DNA of 64,000 nucleotides. Origin: Hesseltinella vesiculosa. Its lineage: Eukaryota; Mucoromycota; Mucoromycetes; Mucorales; Cunninghamellaceae. The notes under the pieces were generated by a model that was given only the letters and a program-made list of their open reading frames with translations, did no database searches and had not been told where the DNA came from. Positions 47,551 through 58,060 of this stretch are shown piece by piece; position 1 is the first letter of the stretch, and each line of letters starts with the position of its first letter. The position numbers and the translations under genes were made by a program. The stretch is from contig MCGT01000004.1 in assembly GCA_002104935.1 (NCBI GenBank), positions 1,176,824 to 1,240,823 of the forward strand. The letters run 5' to 3'.

Positions 47551-48398
47551 TGTCGCTATTTTTTTTTTTTTTTTTTGCTGCCACAAAACTGACTTGAGCA
47601 CATGGCTCAGGGATTCCTGCGCACTGCCGCGTCATTGACTTGTGTACAGGGTGCCAGATCTAGCGTTTTTTTTTTGCTGCGCCCCTTGGTCAGCTGCATC
47701 ATGCATGTTTCACTCTTGCCTTCCAGATTGGCTCCTTTTCCAGTTTTTTTCAACGCCAATTTCCGGCTACCGCGACAATTATATTTTTTCTATCTTTCAT
47801 TGCCATTGCCATTGCCATTAACAAACATACTATAACAGCATGTAATGAAACAATGTCTCGTACACTCTCACTTTTCCCTGCCGTCGTTCATTTCCTGCCC
47901 CCTCGCTAGTGCTTCTTTTATTTATCTCTCGTCCAAGCTGGTGGTGCCCGTAGACGACACGTTTCTATTTTTGCATACAGAAAATGTAGTCAAGCGATAC
48001 GTACCTTGAAGCATGTGCACCAGTTGCCGGGGGAGAAGCCGCGGAGGGAGGGGCTACCACGTGATTTTTAATTTTGAGCTGGGCATTGCACCAGCATGGC
48101 AGGCGACCACCATACAATACTGATATGATACGCAGACAATGCCAAGCAAGGTAGGGAGGCCACGTTGCTAACGATCGTAAATAACCACCATATGCTACTT
48201 GCATGGCAATTCTGGAAGGCCATTTTTCTTGCAGGCACTTTTTTTTTTTTTTTTTTTTTTTTTGCCCCGGCTCAACAATATTCATAGAAGCTTGTGCTTT
48301 TAGCCATCCTTACCCTCTCCCCATGCTAAACTTGTAAAAACTTGGGACCGGATTGACGGATTTCAGGTTTTCGATGACTTAACCTTTTGCAGTCTTCC

Positions 48399-48646
48399 CC
48401 TGGCCGAAATGGCCGATTTTTTCATTTTTTAGCGGCGGATTCCAACTTGCCAAAATGAAATGCATCAAACATTGGCTGGGCGACCTACTCCAATCGCCTT
48501 TTTTTTTCAGCATCATCCCCATCCATGCATTTGCGCACCTAGAAAATAATTCACACAGATCCAATCACTCAAAGGTTCTGTGCAGCATTCATTTTTCAAA
48601 AAATTGAAAAGACATGTCGCTGGTCAGATTCAACTTCCGCACAGCA
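48399..48646 (+). repeat. Left inverted repeat of the HNH unit
   Basis: Starts near CCTGGCCGAAATGGCCG and ends near CCGCACAGCAC. It matches the reverse complement of 54972-55227 with a few substitutions and differences in T-run length. Contains the small palindrome GGCCGAAATGGCC. Confidence 0.85.
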
Positions 48647-48762
48647 CCTTTGATTCCTCTTTTTTTTTTTTCAATGGGGGAGGTCCATCTTTCTTTGGAA
48701 ATGCTGATTGTTCATCCACGCAGTTTATTAAAAAAAAACGTGTGCCTTTTGATCGCACACGC

Positions 48763-51091
48763 CTAACAACGAAGCTGCAGATGGACAACTACATCCTTCG
48801 GGTTCCCAAAAACTGGGCAATCCCTAATCTTCACCGACCCGTTGAGTTGTTGCAAAGCTTGGCTGAGGAATGTGTAGGTCACCTTCATCTTGAAGCAGGC
48901 CATTCGAATTGAGCAAAATTCGACCGTCTGACCGTCCGTGCTGGTGACAAGCACGTGTCTGCCAACCGCGTCAGCATCCTTGAAAATATCGGGGTCGGCC
49001 ATCGCCCAGCAAAGGTTGCTTGCCGCGCCAGACGTATTCATCATGTTGCGGCGCTTCACCGTCGCAAAAGGAAAAAACCCCTCAGGCTGGAACGTCCAGC
49101 ACACCACACGGTTCACGTCCAGCGCATAGAGGTATCCTTCATCGTCGTACATACATATTTGGTGGTGCCCGGCCGAAGTCACCTGCGAAACCAAGACACG
49201 GCCGGTTGATTTGCGCCGCACTCGGCCTGCGAACGAAGCTTGGTAATCCGAAAAGTGCACCATGTTGCAGTAAAAGCCAACGTCGTCCCACACTTCTCCT
49301 TGCACCATCAGTTCGGCATGAGCCACGCCAGGGTCGCCAGGGAACACCTCGGCCGTCATTTGCTGGATGCCGCGGCCTTTGGCGATCGGCACCAATTCTT
49401 CAATCTCTGCACGCTCAATCGAGCTGTCCACTCGCTTGGCCGCCAGGCCCGGGCCGTTGAACATCAGCACCGTGCGCTCCGGCGAAAACCAAAAGTCGGC
49501 AAATCCCTTGACGTCTTCATACTTGAGATTGGCAACCCGGTTGTCCGCTAGGTTGCCATTGACACGCACAATAAAGCTGTTGCTTGGCCGCGGCACTTCC
49601 GAATACACGTGCATCACCAGCTCATCCACATACGCCATCAATGGCTCGTTCATCTTCACCCCAGGCTTGCTCGCATCATCCAGAATCATCACCGCTTTGA
49701 GCCCGTCGTTCATCTCGAACGCTTGCAGATACTTCATCGTCCGCAGTGACAACACCACACCCCTGGTCGTCACCAAATAATAAGAATACTTGCGTCCATT
49801 GAACAGTCCCACCGTCTTGTATGTCTCATCCACGTACCAACGATCATGTATCATCTCCATGCCCAACATCTCATCGACATGCACCATCTTCAGATTCTCC
49901 AACTTGTCATCCACCAGGTTGCCGTTCAGGTGCACCACCTGCCCATCCACCGTAAACGTATCCGTAAACGTCTGCACCACCAGGTCGTCCACATACACGT
50001 TGAACTGCATCCCATGCTTGTCGCTGACCGTCACAATATTTCGCAGCCCTGGCTGCTTCGGGCTCTGCTTCTTGATCTCCACCCCATTGCTTCGGCTCAC
50101 CGTGCCCTTCTTCCCAACAAACTCCATCGGCATATCCGCGTCCAAAAACACATGGTGCTTCAACCGTGCAAATTCTAAGAATAAAAACGTTATGCACCGT
50201 TTTTTTTTTTTTCCTTCTTACCTTCTTGCTTGTACTTATGCTTCAGCATCGTACATATCAGCTCATCCGTCTTGGCCACATTTTCCACCAAGACATTGCC
50301 AAGCGTCGCATCGCGAGGAACCCCACTTCTTGTCTTCACCGTCGCAGGCGTCCCATCATAGCCCAAAAACGTCCTCGCCATCTCCACAAGCACATCCACC
50401 TTCTTGTCTATCCCATGCAGCACCGGCAACGTCGCCACCAACCGCTGTCCCGTCGGGTCCAACGCGCGCACCACCGGGTTGTAATTGCCATTGTAAATGC
50501 TGCCCGCCTTGGATATCATATACCCCGGCGCCCCCACCATCGCCACCGGCACATGGATTTCTAATCAAATCGTCATAAATGGATGATGGCTTTTTTTTTT
50601 TTTTTGTTTCCCTCACCTGGCGGCGTCAACGTCCGGAACAGACACTCCAATCCATGTTTATATTCAATGTTGTCCACCGAGTGGTCATGCGTGTTGTTAT
50701 TCTTGTACATGAACGAATACTGGCGCTTCATGCCCCCCTTGAATGTCTCAATCATAATATCCACCACCGGCACCTTGTAACACGTCTCCACATCGCCTTC
50801 CTCATCCACCACCGTCACAAAGTCGCAAGGCACAAACGACAACGGATGCTTCTTGGTATACACCGGCACCTCATTCACCGGCCCATCCATGCTGCTCATC
50901 ACCGTTCCATTCTTGTGCACGCGATATTGCGTCGTCCCATGAACCAACGGATGCTTCACCGCCACCGCTATCGTTGAAACTTGTCAGTCTTCGCGTCTTT
51001 CCTAAACTCCCCTGTCCTCACCTGCGTTCCAAAGTTCTATCGTTTGTGGCAGTGACCCTAACTGCGGGAAAGGCGTTCCTGGCGCTGTCAT
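48763..51091 (-). CDS. Modular HNH/NUMOD-like protein, degenerate paralog
   Basis: Four exons (51091-51022, 50967-50617, 50560-50222, 50174-48763), all introns in phase 1, sum to 724 codons, 723 aa. The protein is a string of about five homologous modules, each ending in a line like VHLNGNLVDDKLENLK or VRVNGNLADNRVANLKY, the beta-beta-alpha scaffold of HNH homing nucleases. The last module resembles NUMOD4 (VWDDVGFYCNMVHFSDYQ; FAGRVRRKSTGRVL). However, the Asp-His of the active site is replaced: VRVNGN and VKRRNM stand where its paralog has VIDHIN and VVDHRN. It is therefore probably catalytically dead. It is divergent from the intact paralog, 594 bp away, and both lie inside the inverted repeats. 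Function unknown. Confidence 0.8.
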
Positions 51092-51685
51092 CTTTCACAG
51101 TAAATAGTTGAAGTGGAAAAAGGAAAGAGTGGAAGTGGAAAAAGAAGAGCAAAAAAAAAAAAAAAAAAAACGGCTTTCTCTTTGTTCAAAAACCTTATTC
51201 CCTTTTTGGACACCCCCCCCCAAATCATGCGCCCTCTCGGATTACCAAATCCGTCACCGCTGCATGAAATCTCTTTGTTCGTGCGGCACCCGTTTTTTTT
51301 TGTTCCTGCTTTTATTTAAGCTAAATCCATTTTTTTTCCCATCATTACTACCGTACCTGTTTTTTTTCCCTTGTCGTCAGTAACCCTGATCCATTTGCTC
51401 CTCGTGACACCATTTCCTTGCTCCCTATCATCCTTCATACTCAATAAATCCGCTTTTCCCCCTGTCAAGCTGCCACCACCAATGCTCAGCCCATCGTCGC
51501 GACCCCCCTACTCCTTTCCTTCATCAAAGCTGATCCTTCTCTTGTGCTCCACACACACCCTTGTCCCACTCCACAACATCTCTTTGTTCTTTGCAACTAT
51601 TAAAGCTTCCCACTTTTTTTTTTTTTTTTCCTTCCCTTCACTCTCTCTACTCATCTCTTTAGATATCCAACTTTACTTCTCAAAC
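51092..51685. promoter_or_regulatory. Shared promoter region of the divergent HNH-module genes
   Basis: 594 bp between the two start codons. It has an A run (51151-51170), an 8-C run near 51214 and several T/C-rich tracts, including one ending just before the plus-strand ATG. No good TATA box is seen. The layout would allow coordinated expression of both genes. Confidence 0.5.
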
Positions 51686-54049
51686 ATGTCTACTGCTAAC
51701 TTGATTGCCAAGAACATCTACGACCAAGGTAACCTTTTCCCCCCACTGCTTCATCGCACCTCACCTCTCTCTCCCCTCCTAGCCACCGACGTTGTCCTTG
51801 GTGACCACCCCAACGTCGACCACACCCACCGTGTCAGCACCGCCGGCCAGGTTGTCTCCAAGTCCCGCAACCAAGAGCGCTACAAGCTCCTCCAATGCAT
51901 CTCCCGCGGCGGCCACCCCACGGACTCTGTCCAAATCTCCACCTTCCCCCACGCCGGCGGAAAGCGCAACGTCACCGTCAAGACCGCCAACATCATGGTT
52001 GACACCTTCCTCGGCGGCCGCAAGCCCTTCCATGTCCTAAGCTTTGTCGATGGCAACCCTCTCAACGTCCATCTGGACAATCTGGTTTACCAGCACTCCT
52101 ACCTCCACTACTTTGGCACAATGACCCCCGGCGGTACTTTTAACATTTTATATCCACCCCCTCTGACCCTTTTTTTTTTTTTCTTCTCCAGAGCTAGACA
52201 ACCCTGTCCCTTTCTACCTCGTCCCCGGCTACTTTGTCAACATGCGCTGCCAAGTGTTCAACACCAATTTGGAAAGCGTCGGCATCATCAACCACCGCGG
52301 TGCTGATGCCGAGCCCCGCTTCCAGCTGTCCGTCGGACAGCATGTCTTCCATGAACTCCCCGCCGCCGTCCTCCTCGCCCGTCAATTCCTCGGCCTCGCT
52401 GCCGACGAGCCCGAGGCCTCCGTCCACCACCTCGATGGCAATCGCAACAACATCGAACTCGACAACCTCGTTGTCGAGTCCCAGGACACCACCGACCTCC
52501 GCCTCTCTACCATCCTCGCCCACCTCCACTCCCACAACCGTAACCTCCCGACCTCCCTTCTCTCCCTCCCACTCACCTTTTCTTTTTTTTTAGAGGTGAC
52601 CCGCCTCAAGCATCACCTGTTCACCGACGCCACCCGCCCCGTCTACTACATCAGCGACACCGGCGCCATTTACAACAAGCGCCGCTCCCCCATGTCCGTC
52701 CCCACCTTCCCTCCCTCCCATGCCCCTCGCATCATCCTCCGCGACACCAACAACAACAAGCTCGGCATCCGCCTCGACGAGGCCGTCATCGAATCCTTCT
52801 CCCCCTACCAACCCGACCTCCTCCTCGTCCACCTCGACCTCATTCCCCACAACTACCAGCTGGGGAACCTCGAGTACATGGACACCGTCTCCTTCATCCC
52901 CCACCTCCTCGCCCTCACTTCCATCGCCGATCCTGCCCAAGGTATATCCCTTCTTATTCCCCACCCCCCCCCAGCTCTCGCTCAGTCTTTTTTTTTTTTT
53001 TTTTTTTTTTTCCATCAGAGTTCCGCCCCATTCTCGGGTACAGAAACCTGGACTTTTCCTCGTATCTCGTGTCCGAGAATGGCATCGTCTTCTCCAAGCG
53101 ATCGATGCAAGTTTTGACGCCTCAAACAACAGTATTTGGCTACCACACCGTCCATTTGCTGGATGACTCCAACACCCCCAACCGCTTGTGGGACAACGCA
53201 ACCACCGCCACCGTGCATTCGTTGGTGATTCATGCGTTTGTCGGTCCAAGACCCGATGGCATGGTCATCGACCACATCAACGCCATCAAGACCGACAACC
53301 GGGTAGCCAACTTGCGCTATCTCACGCCCCAAGAGAATACACAGGTTTGGTATTCCCACCAGCGCTTCCTTTCCATCAATCGCGTTGCACTTTCTGACCT
53401 TGTGAACGTTGACGACGATGACGACGACGTCATTGAAGTTGAAGATGTTTTGCCTCCCGCCTCTGACGCTGTCGATCATGAAAACCAAAGCCAGTTGCTC
53501 GACGACCCTAACGCCGTCATCTGCTGCTGGCAAACAGTCGGCAATTACTGCAACTCCCTTTGGTTCTCCGACTATGAAACGTCCAACCTGGGCCATGTCA
53601 AGCGCGTCTCCACGGGCCACATGCTTGCCCAATCAACTACACTTGCTGGCTACAAGTCGGTGAGTATGCAAGCTGATGGAGGGAATTGGTACAACATTCG
53701 TGTACACCGTGCCGTATGTTGGAGCTTCAAAAGCACCGACTATTTTGACCAGGCCGTCGTCGACCACAGGAACTCGAACAAGGCTGATAACAGCAGAGGC
53801 AATCTACAATGGGTGACAACCCAGGAAAACACAGCATTGGCACTTGGCAAGCGAACGGTCGTCTTTGACGACCAGGGAAACAGTGATGCTTTCTTAAGCA
53901 TGCGCTCTGCTTGCGCTGCTCTCCTATGCAGCTATACGTTGCTGAAGTCGCACCTGCAACAGCATGGAATGCTGGTGGTTGACAATTGCACCATTTTCGG
54001 TCAACCAGCACGAACAGTAATTGTCTCTTTGGATGAGGACAATGAGTAA
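51686..54049 (+). CDS. Modular HNH/NUMOD-like nuclease, intact paralog
   Basis: Five exons (51686-51728, 51783-52133, 52192-52539, 52594-52941, 53019-54049), all introns in phase 1, give 706 aa. Exons 2, 3 and 4 are 351, 348 and 348 nt and each encodes one HNH-like module (endings FVDGNPLNVHLDNL, HHLDGNRNNIELDNL, VHLDLIPHNYQLGNLEY). Exon 5 encodes two more modules with full HNH motifs: MVIDHINAIKTDNRVANLRY near residue 445, and VVDHRNSNKADNSRGNLQW near residue 612, the latter preceded by a NUMOD4-like segment (FSDYETSNLGHVKR) and RVHRAVCWSF. An acidic linker (DDDDDD) joins them. HNH proteins cut DNA; homing or self-propagation is inferred. Exons 2-4 use strongly C-ending codons. The stop is followed at once by a microsatellite. 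Confidence 0.82.
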
Positions 54050-54257
54050 TCTCTCTCTGTCTCTCTCTGTCTCTCTCTGTCTCTCTCTGTCTCTCTCTGT
54101 CTCTCTCTGTCTCTCTCTGTCTCTCTCTGTCTCTCTCTGTCTCTCTCTGTCTCTCTCTGTCTCTCTCTGTCTCTCTCTGTCTCTCTCTGTCTCTCTCTGT
54201 CTCTCTCTGTCTCTCTCTGTCTCTCTCTGTCTCTGTTTCTCTCTGTCTCTCTCTCTA
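54050..54257 (+). repeat. (TCTCTCTG)n microsatellite
   Basis: About 22 nearly perfect 8-bp units, starting at the stop codon of the intact HNH-module gene. It creates a long false Ser/Leu/Val reading frame. Confidence 0.97.
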
Positions 54258-54290
54258 CGATATGTCCTTATGTGTCTCTTTGTCTATTTC

Positions 54291-54488
54291 TATGCTTCTA
54301 TGCTTCTATGCTTCTATGCTTCTATGCTTCTATGCTTCTATGCTTCTATGCTTCTATGCTTCTATGCTTCTATGCTTCTATGCTTCTATGCTTCTATGCT
54401 TCTATGCTTCTATGCTTCTATGCTTCTATGCTTCTATGCTTCTATGCTTCTATGCTTCTATGCTTCTATGCTTCTATGCTTCTATGCC
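54291..54488 (+). repeat. (TATGCTTC)n tandem repeat
   Basis: About 24 perfect 8-bp units, separated from the previous array by 33 bp. Because 8 is not divisible by three, all frames read as repeats of the peptide YASMLLCF. Confidence 0.97.
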
Positions 54489-54679
54489 TATGTCTCTGTC
54501 TCTGTCTCTATGTCCCTTTTTTTAAAAAATAAAAATATTTTTAAGATTTCAATTATTATTACTGGTCTCTTCAATGGCTGGGATGCTTCTGGTTTGCCAA
54601 ATAAAAATTTGAATTTTCATTTTACAAAAAAAAAAAGGCGGCGACCTGAATCTCTTTTTTGTTAATACTCTTTGACATG

Positions 54680-54965
54680 AGCAGGGTGTGCAGACACAAC
54701 TCACCCACATTAAGACTTTAGGCGTGGACACTGATTTTGATACGGGCCGGCCCACCTATAAGCAGCCTCGGTATGCACACTACACCTTGATGATCCCTAT
54801 GTTTGCCTTGGAAGTACATTGGCAGTGCAGGTCGTGTTCCTGATCTTGGCGCATCCTTTTCATTGCAACACATCTGTGCCTGCTCGAAGACTCTAGCTTC
54901 GCTCTCGCTGTCATAACTCACGAATTTTCGGCGAGTATGAATGCTGCCAGGCAGGAACCAAGAAA
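54680..54965 (-). pseudogene. Coding-like relic beside the right inverted repeat
   Basis: A minus-strand frame reads RRKFVSYDSESEARVFEQAQ and on through MYFQGKHRDHQG. The block YDSESEARVFEQ faintly resembles YVCDDEARKILDS in the relic at 45.1 kb, so both may come from one gene family. There is no start codon context or full-length frame. Confidence 0.3.
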
Positions 54966-54971
54966 AATAAA

Positions 54972-55227
54972 GTGCTATGCGGAGGTTGAATCTGACCAGC
55001 GACATGTCTTTTCAATTTTTTGAAAAAAAAAAAAAACGAATGCTGCACAGAACCTTTGAGTGATTGGGTCTGTGTGAATTATTTTCCAGGTGCGCAAATG
55101 CATAGATGGGGATGATGCTAAAAAAAAGGCGATTGGAGTAGGTCGCCCAGCCAATTTTTGATGCATTTCATTTTGGCAAGTCGGAATCCCCGCTAAAAAA
55201 ATGAAAAAATCGGCCATTTCAGCCAGG
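54972..55227 (-). repeat. Right inverted repeat of the HNH unit
   Basis: Reverse complement of the 48399-48646 repeat, including GCGACATGTCTTTTCAATTT and GCGATTGGAGTAGGTCGCCC. About 95% identical, with longer A runs. Confidence 0.85.
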
Positions 55228-55394
55228 GAGCCCTCTGATGATCAAATCAAAAACCACCGTGCAAAACTGCCCTAAATCAATTGACGCCAAATTTTGCATA
55301 CCAGTGCCAATTGACAAGAGGTGATAATGGTTACAATTAGAGCTCTCTCAAAGAGTGTGGTGACGACCTGGAATGCTTTCAGGCATGTACCAGG

Positions 55395-55600
55395 CAGAAA
55401 GCGGTGGGAAGTTGAATTGGTTAACCTATTTTTTTTTTTATTTGGAAAAAAAAACGAATGCTGAACTGTACAGTACCTTTGAGTATTTTAATCAATGTGA
55501 AATTTTGCGAATATTTACAAATGCATGAATTTGGAGTCGATCGCCCTGCAAACGTTTAATCATTTTCAAAAAATGAAAAATCGGCCAAAAATGTTGTTTT
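55395..55600 (-). repeat. Diverged third copy of the flanking repeat
   Basis: Same orientation as the right repeat. It shares GAAGTTGAAT, AACGAATGCTG, TACCTTTGAGT, CAAATGCATGAA and AAAAATGAAAAATCGGCC in the same order, at clearly lower identity. It lies 170 bp beyond the right repeat. Confidence 0.65.
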
Positions 55601-56879
55601 TTTGGGATTAGAGCGGCGTGTGAAATAATCGAAAGGATGAGATAAGTGTCGATGAAGACGACGGTGATGAAATGAGCTTTCATCGAAACTTGCTTGCTCA
55701 CCAAATGAAGCCAATGGTGAAGTCCTGCGTAGGATGCATCTAACGTACGTTGCGATCATGATCTGCTTTTGCAACACATGTGACATGCCATCCACCTGAA
55801 GCATTCTTTTTACGACAAGAAACTAAATAAATGAAAAGGTTCCCCAGCATCTCCCCTGGAAAATAGACCTGGCAGGGAGGTGTCCGTGAGAGCTGTGACA
55901 CTTGATCCTCGTAGCAACTAGTGGAACTGGACTTTTTCTCGACTGTAAAACTTGATGATGCTGATTTCGGTCAACTTGGTTTTATCTCAAAGTCTACCTA
56001 AATGGCTTGCAGCCAAATTCGTCACGACAACGCCTCTCCTCCGTCATTCTCGAAGTCAGCGTCAGGGAGAGAATATATCAGGGTATGCGTTGGAGCTTTG
56101 GAGCGCTGCCAGAACTTCAATTGGATCTTGATCTCCTACTTGAAAGAAAAAAAATACGAGTAGAACACTAGAAACCACCAGGATCAAACCTGAGCTTGGT
56201 TTTATAGGAGAACACCAAGAAATAGCATTATATACGAGAGTGCAGACACGTGGCCATGACGATCCTAGATGAAGTAGGGTGGCCTCACCAAACAAATCAC
56301 CAGCTCCGCTGGTTCTTCCAAGCTGTGTTTTCTTTAGGTACCTGTGGATACTTGGCTTATACACGCACCTGTAACAAAGTCTGGTTGGTCTTGTCAACAT
56401 CATCATGTAAATATCCTGTTGTAGCAACCAGAGTTGATGGTCAGGCATCTGCATTGACAGGACTCCCTTTTAAAAATAAAAAAAGTCCTGTTGAAAAGCA
56501 TCGCGGCGCCATCGTTGTACTTGCACAATTGTAAACCATGTTTGATGCGCCAACAAATGATCCAAGGAACTTTGTCACTTCTATCAAGTGCTTGACTCAC
56601 AATGTCATTCACAGTTGAGGCAAAGATGGAAACAAGATCAAACAAAAGAAAGCAAAAGAAAAATGCGCCAAAAAAATAGATGCGTCTTTTGTTGAAAATA
56701 CGAACCAATCAAATTCAAGTAGTAGTAAGGGAGAAAAAAAAATCTGATTTATTCCATGATGGTCATCCCCGGTTACACGGTGCAATATAATACAATAGCA
56801 GTCGTCGGCACTGTCATTCCCCCTCATATTGCACTCGTATGCAAAGCTAGGGTGTATTTTATTAGAGCAATTTTTGCTC
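55601..56879. other. Gene-poor stretch between repeat copies
   Basis: Contains the second decayed gene-family copy (56.06-56.30 kb) and otherwise only short frames without motifs. AT-rich with interspersed A runs. Confidence 0.45.
56062..56300 (-). pseudogene. Decayed copy of an unrecognised gene family (copy 2)
   Basis: A minus-strand frame has WCSPIKPSSG, then after a probable intron DPIEVLAALQSSNAYPDIFS, parallel to NVLKVVQDPKAFPNALLF in the 44.7-kb relic. DNA similarity spans about 120 bp, including CTCCT..TTGAAAGAAAAAA and CAAACCTGAGC. It is interrupted and not functional. Confidence 0.45.
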
Positions 56880-57165
56880 TGTGATTTTTTATCAGATCGC
56901 CTGGGGGTCCTCTGCGGAAAATGACCGATTTTTTAAAATTATTAGCTGGTGAACCAGAGGTCTCCAGAAGTAACTGAACAAAGTTTACTGGGCGACCTCC
57001 ACCAATCAACCTGAGTTTTTCAGCACCATCATCACTCATGCAATTGCGTATCCTTACAAATTTTCAGATCGATCTGATTACTCAAAAGTGCTGCGTAGCA
57101 TCGGTTATTTTTTTTTTTCAATGAGCTGGAGGTCAAATTCAATTCCGCACAGAGCCTTCCATTCC
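56880..57165 (+). repeat. Diverged fourth copy of the flanking repeat
   Basis: Oriented like the left repeat: GAAAATGACCGATTTTTTAAAATTATTAGC, CTGGGCGACCTCCACCAATC, TTTTTCAGCACCATCATCACTCATGCAATTGCG and TCCGCACAGAGCC follow in the same order as at 48.4-48.65 kb. Together with the third copy it may mark an older, decayed unit. Confidence 0.65.
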
Positions 57166-58060
57166 TGGCCAGTGCACTCACGGCAGCTTGTCATCAGCGA
57201 ATCTAACCTCGACGTTAAACAGTAATCCAGAAGCCCATGTCACTATTTACAATGTCAGTAATCTCTTCTTTCGATGTCGTGCCTGTTGCAATGTCACTCC
57301 TCGGCTTAGCTTCACAAAGGCAGCTCAAAAATGTCGGTCTTTTGAAGTGGAGCCAGCCCTTTTTTTCCCCTCCATTTCACAGATTGACCTGCACACACAA
57401 GAAAAGGCTCGGCCTGCTAACACCTGAAGGCAAGCAAGTCGGCACTTGAAAATCATGGCTGTCACAGAAAAAAAAAAGCCGTCGCCGGCCACTCTCCAGC
57501 TGATCAAGTCAAACATGATTACAATGAAAATTTTATTTTGCTAACAACTTTGCATGCTACATGCTATATCTCCGTTTCTGGCCTGTGGAATTTAGTAAAC
57601 GTAGGAGCAATTCAATCAGAGTCTAAAAAAAACAAAAAATCGCTCATCGAACAGCGGAGCTTGTATAAAGTTTTTTTTCCAAACCATGATTTGGGCTTGT
57701 CTGCGTGCTAAAAATGAAAACATAGCCCACGATCGTCCATGAACATTTTCATTTTTTTTAGTTAGGGCTGTGTACAAGGGCTGACGGATTAACCTCCTCA
57801 ACATATTCATGATACAAACCCAACTTCAAATGCGTGCAGTTTTTTTTTACCGAGTCACCAAGGTGGTTCACTGGGCACTTTACAATCCTCTGTATTGCTT
57901 TGATTTTGGATGGTTTCATAGCTTCTGTTTATTTCATCATTGCAACCATGTAATAATTAAAGGAGGCGGGGGTTCAAGTCCATCTTTTTTTTTTAGGCTG
58001 TTTCTCTTCTGGCAAGATATGCACCAAATCCTTTGTTTTTCACCTTACCTTTTTCCAATG
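57166..58060. other. Intergenic region before the transposase relics
   Basis: About 900 bp with short frames only; one at 57188-57427 (MSSANLTSTLNSNPEAHVTI) is Ser/Cys-rich without a known motif. T runs at 57671 and 57841. Confidence 0.4.

Larger units (their letters stand above)
43687..48398. other. Gene-poor repeat island
   Basis: This 4.7-kb stretch contains no intact gene. It holds a decayed coding relic (44.6-45.1 kb), direct repeats (45.87-46.09 kb), tRNA-like B boxes (46.14, 46.20 kb), a large foldback repeat (46.64-47.55 kb) and scattered homopolymers. A fragment at 44130-44165 (TTTTCATTTTTAAGCGAGGGACTTCAACCTGCCAAAA) is related to the repeats that flank the HNH gene pair further right. 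It marks the change from dense host genes to accessory DNA. Confidence 0.6.
48399..55227. mobile_element. Candidate mobile unit: HNH-module gene pair between inverted repeats
   Basis: Roughly 250-bp repeats at 48399-48646 and 54972-55227 are inverted relative to each other and about 95% identical. Between them lie two divergent paralogous HNH-module genes, two microsatellites and a coding relic. Related but more diverged repeat copies occur at 55395-55600 and 56880-57165. The structure resembles a DNA element with long terminal inverted repeats whose cargo, or whose own transposition functions, are HNH nucleases. I cannot identify target-site duplications, so mobility is inferred, not shown. 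Confidence 0.5.

Noticed and set aside
54050..54488. Regular repeats that might suggest a CRISPR array
   Set aside because: There are no spacers; units are contiguous, and the genome is eukaryotic.
54021..54665. 214-codon open frame
   Set aside because: Produced by the two 8-bp tandem arrays; the amino-acid sequence only repeats the unit.
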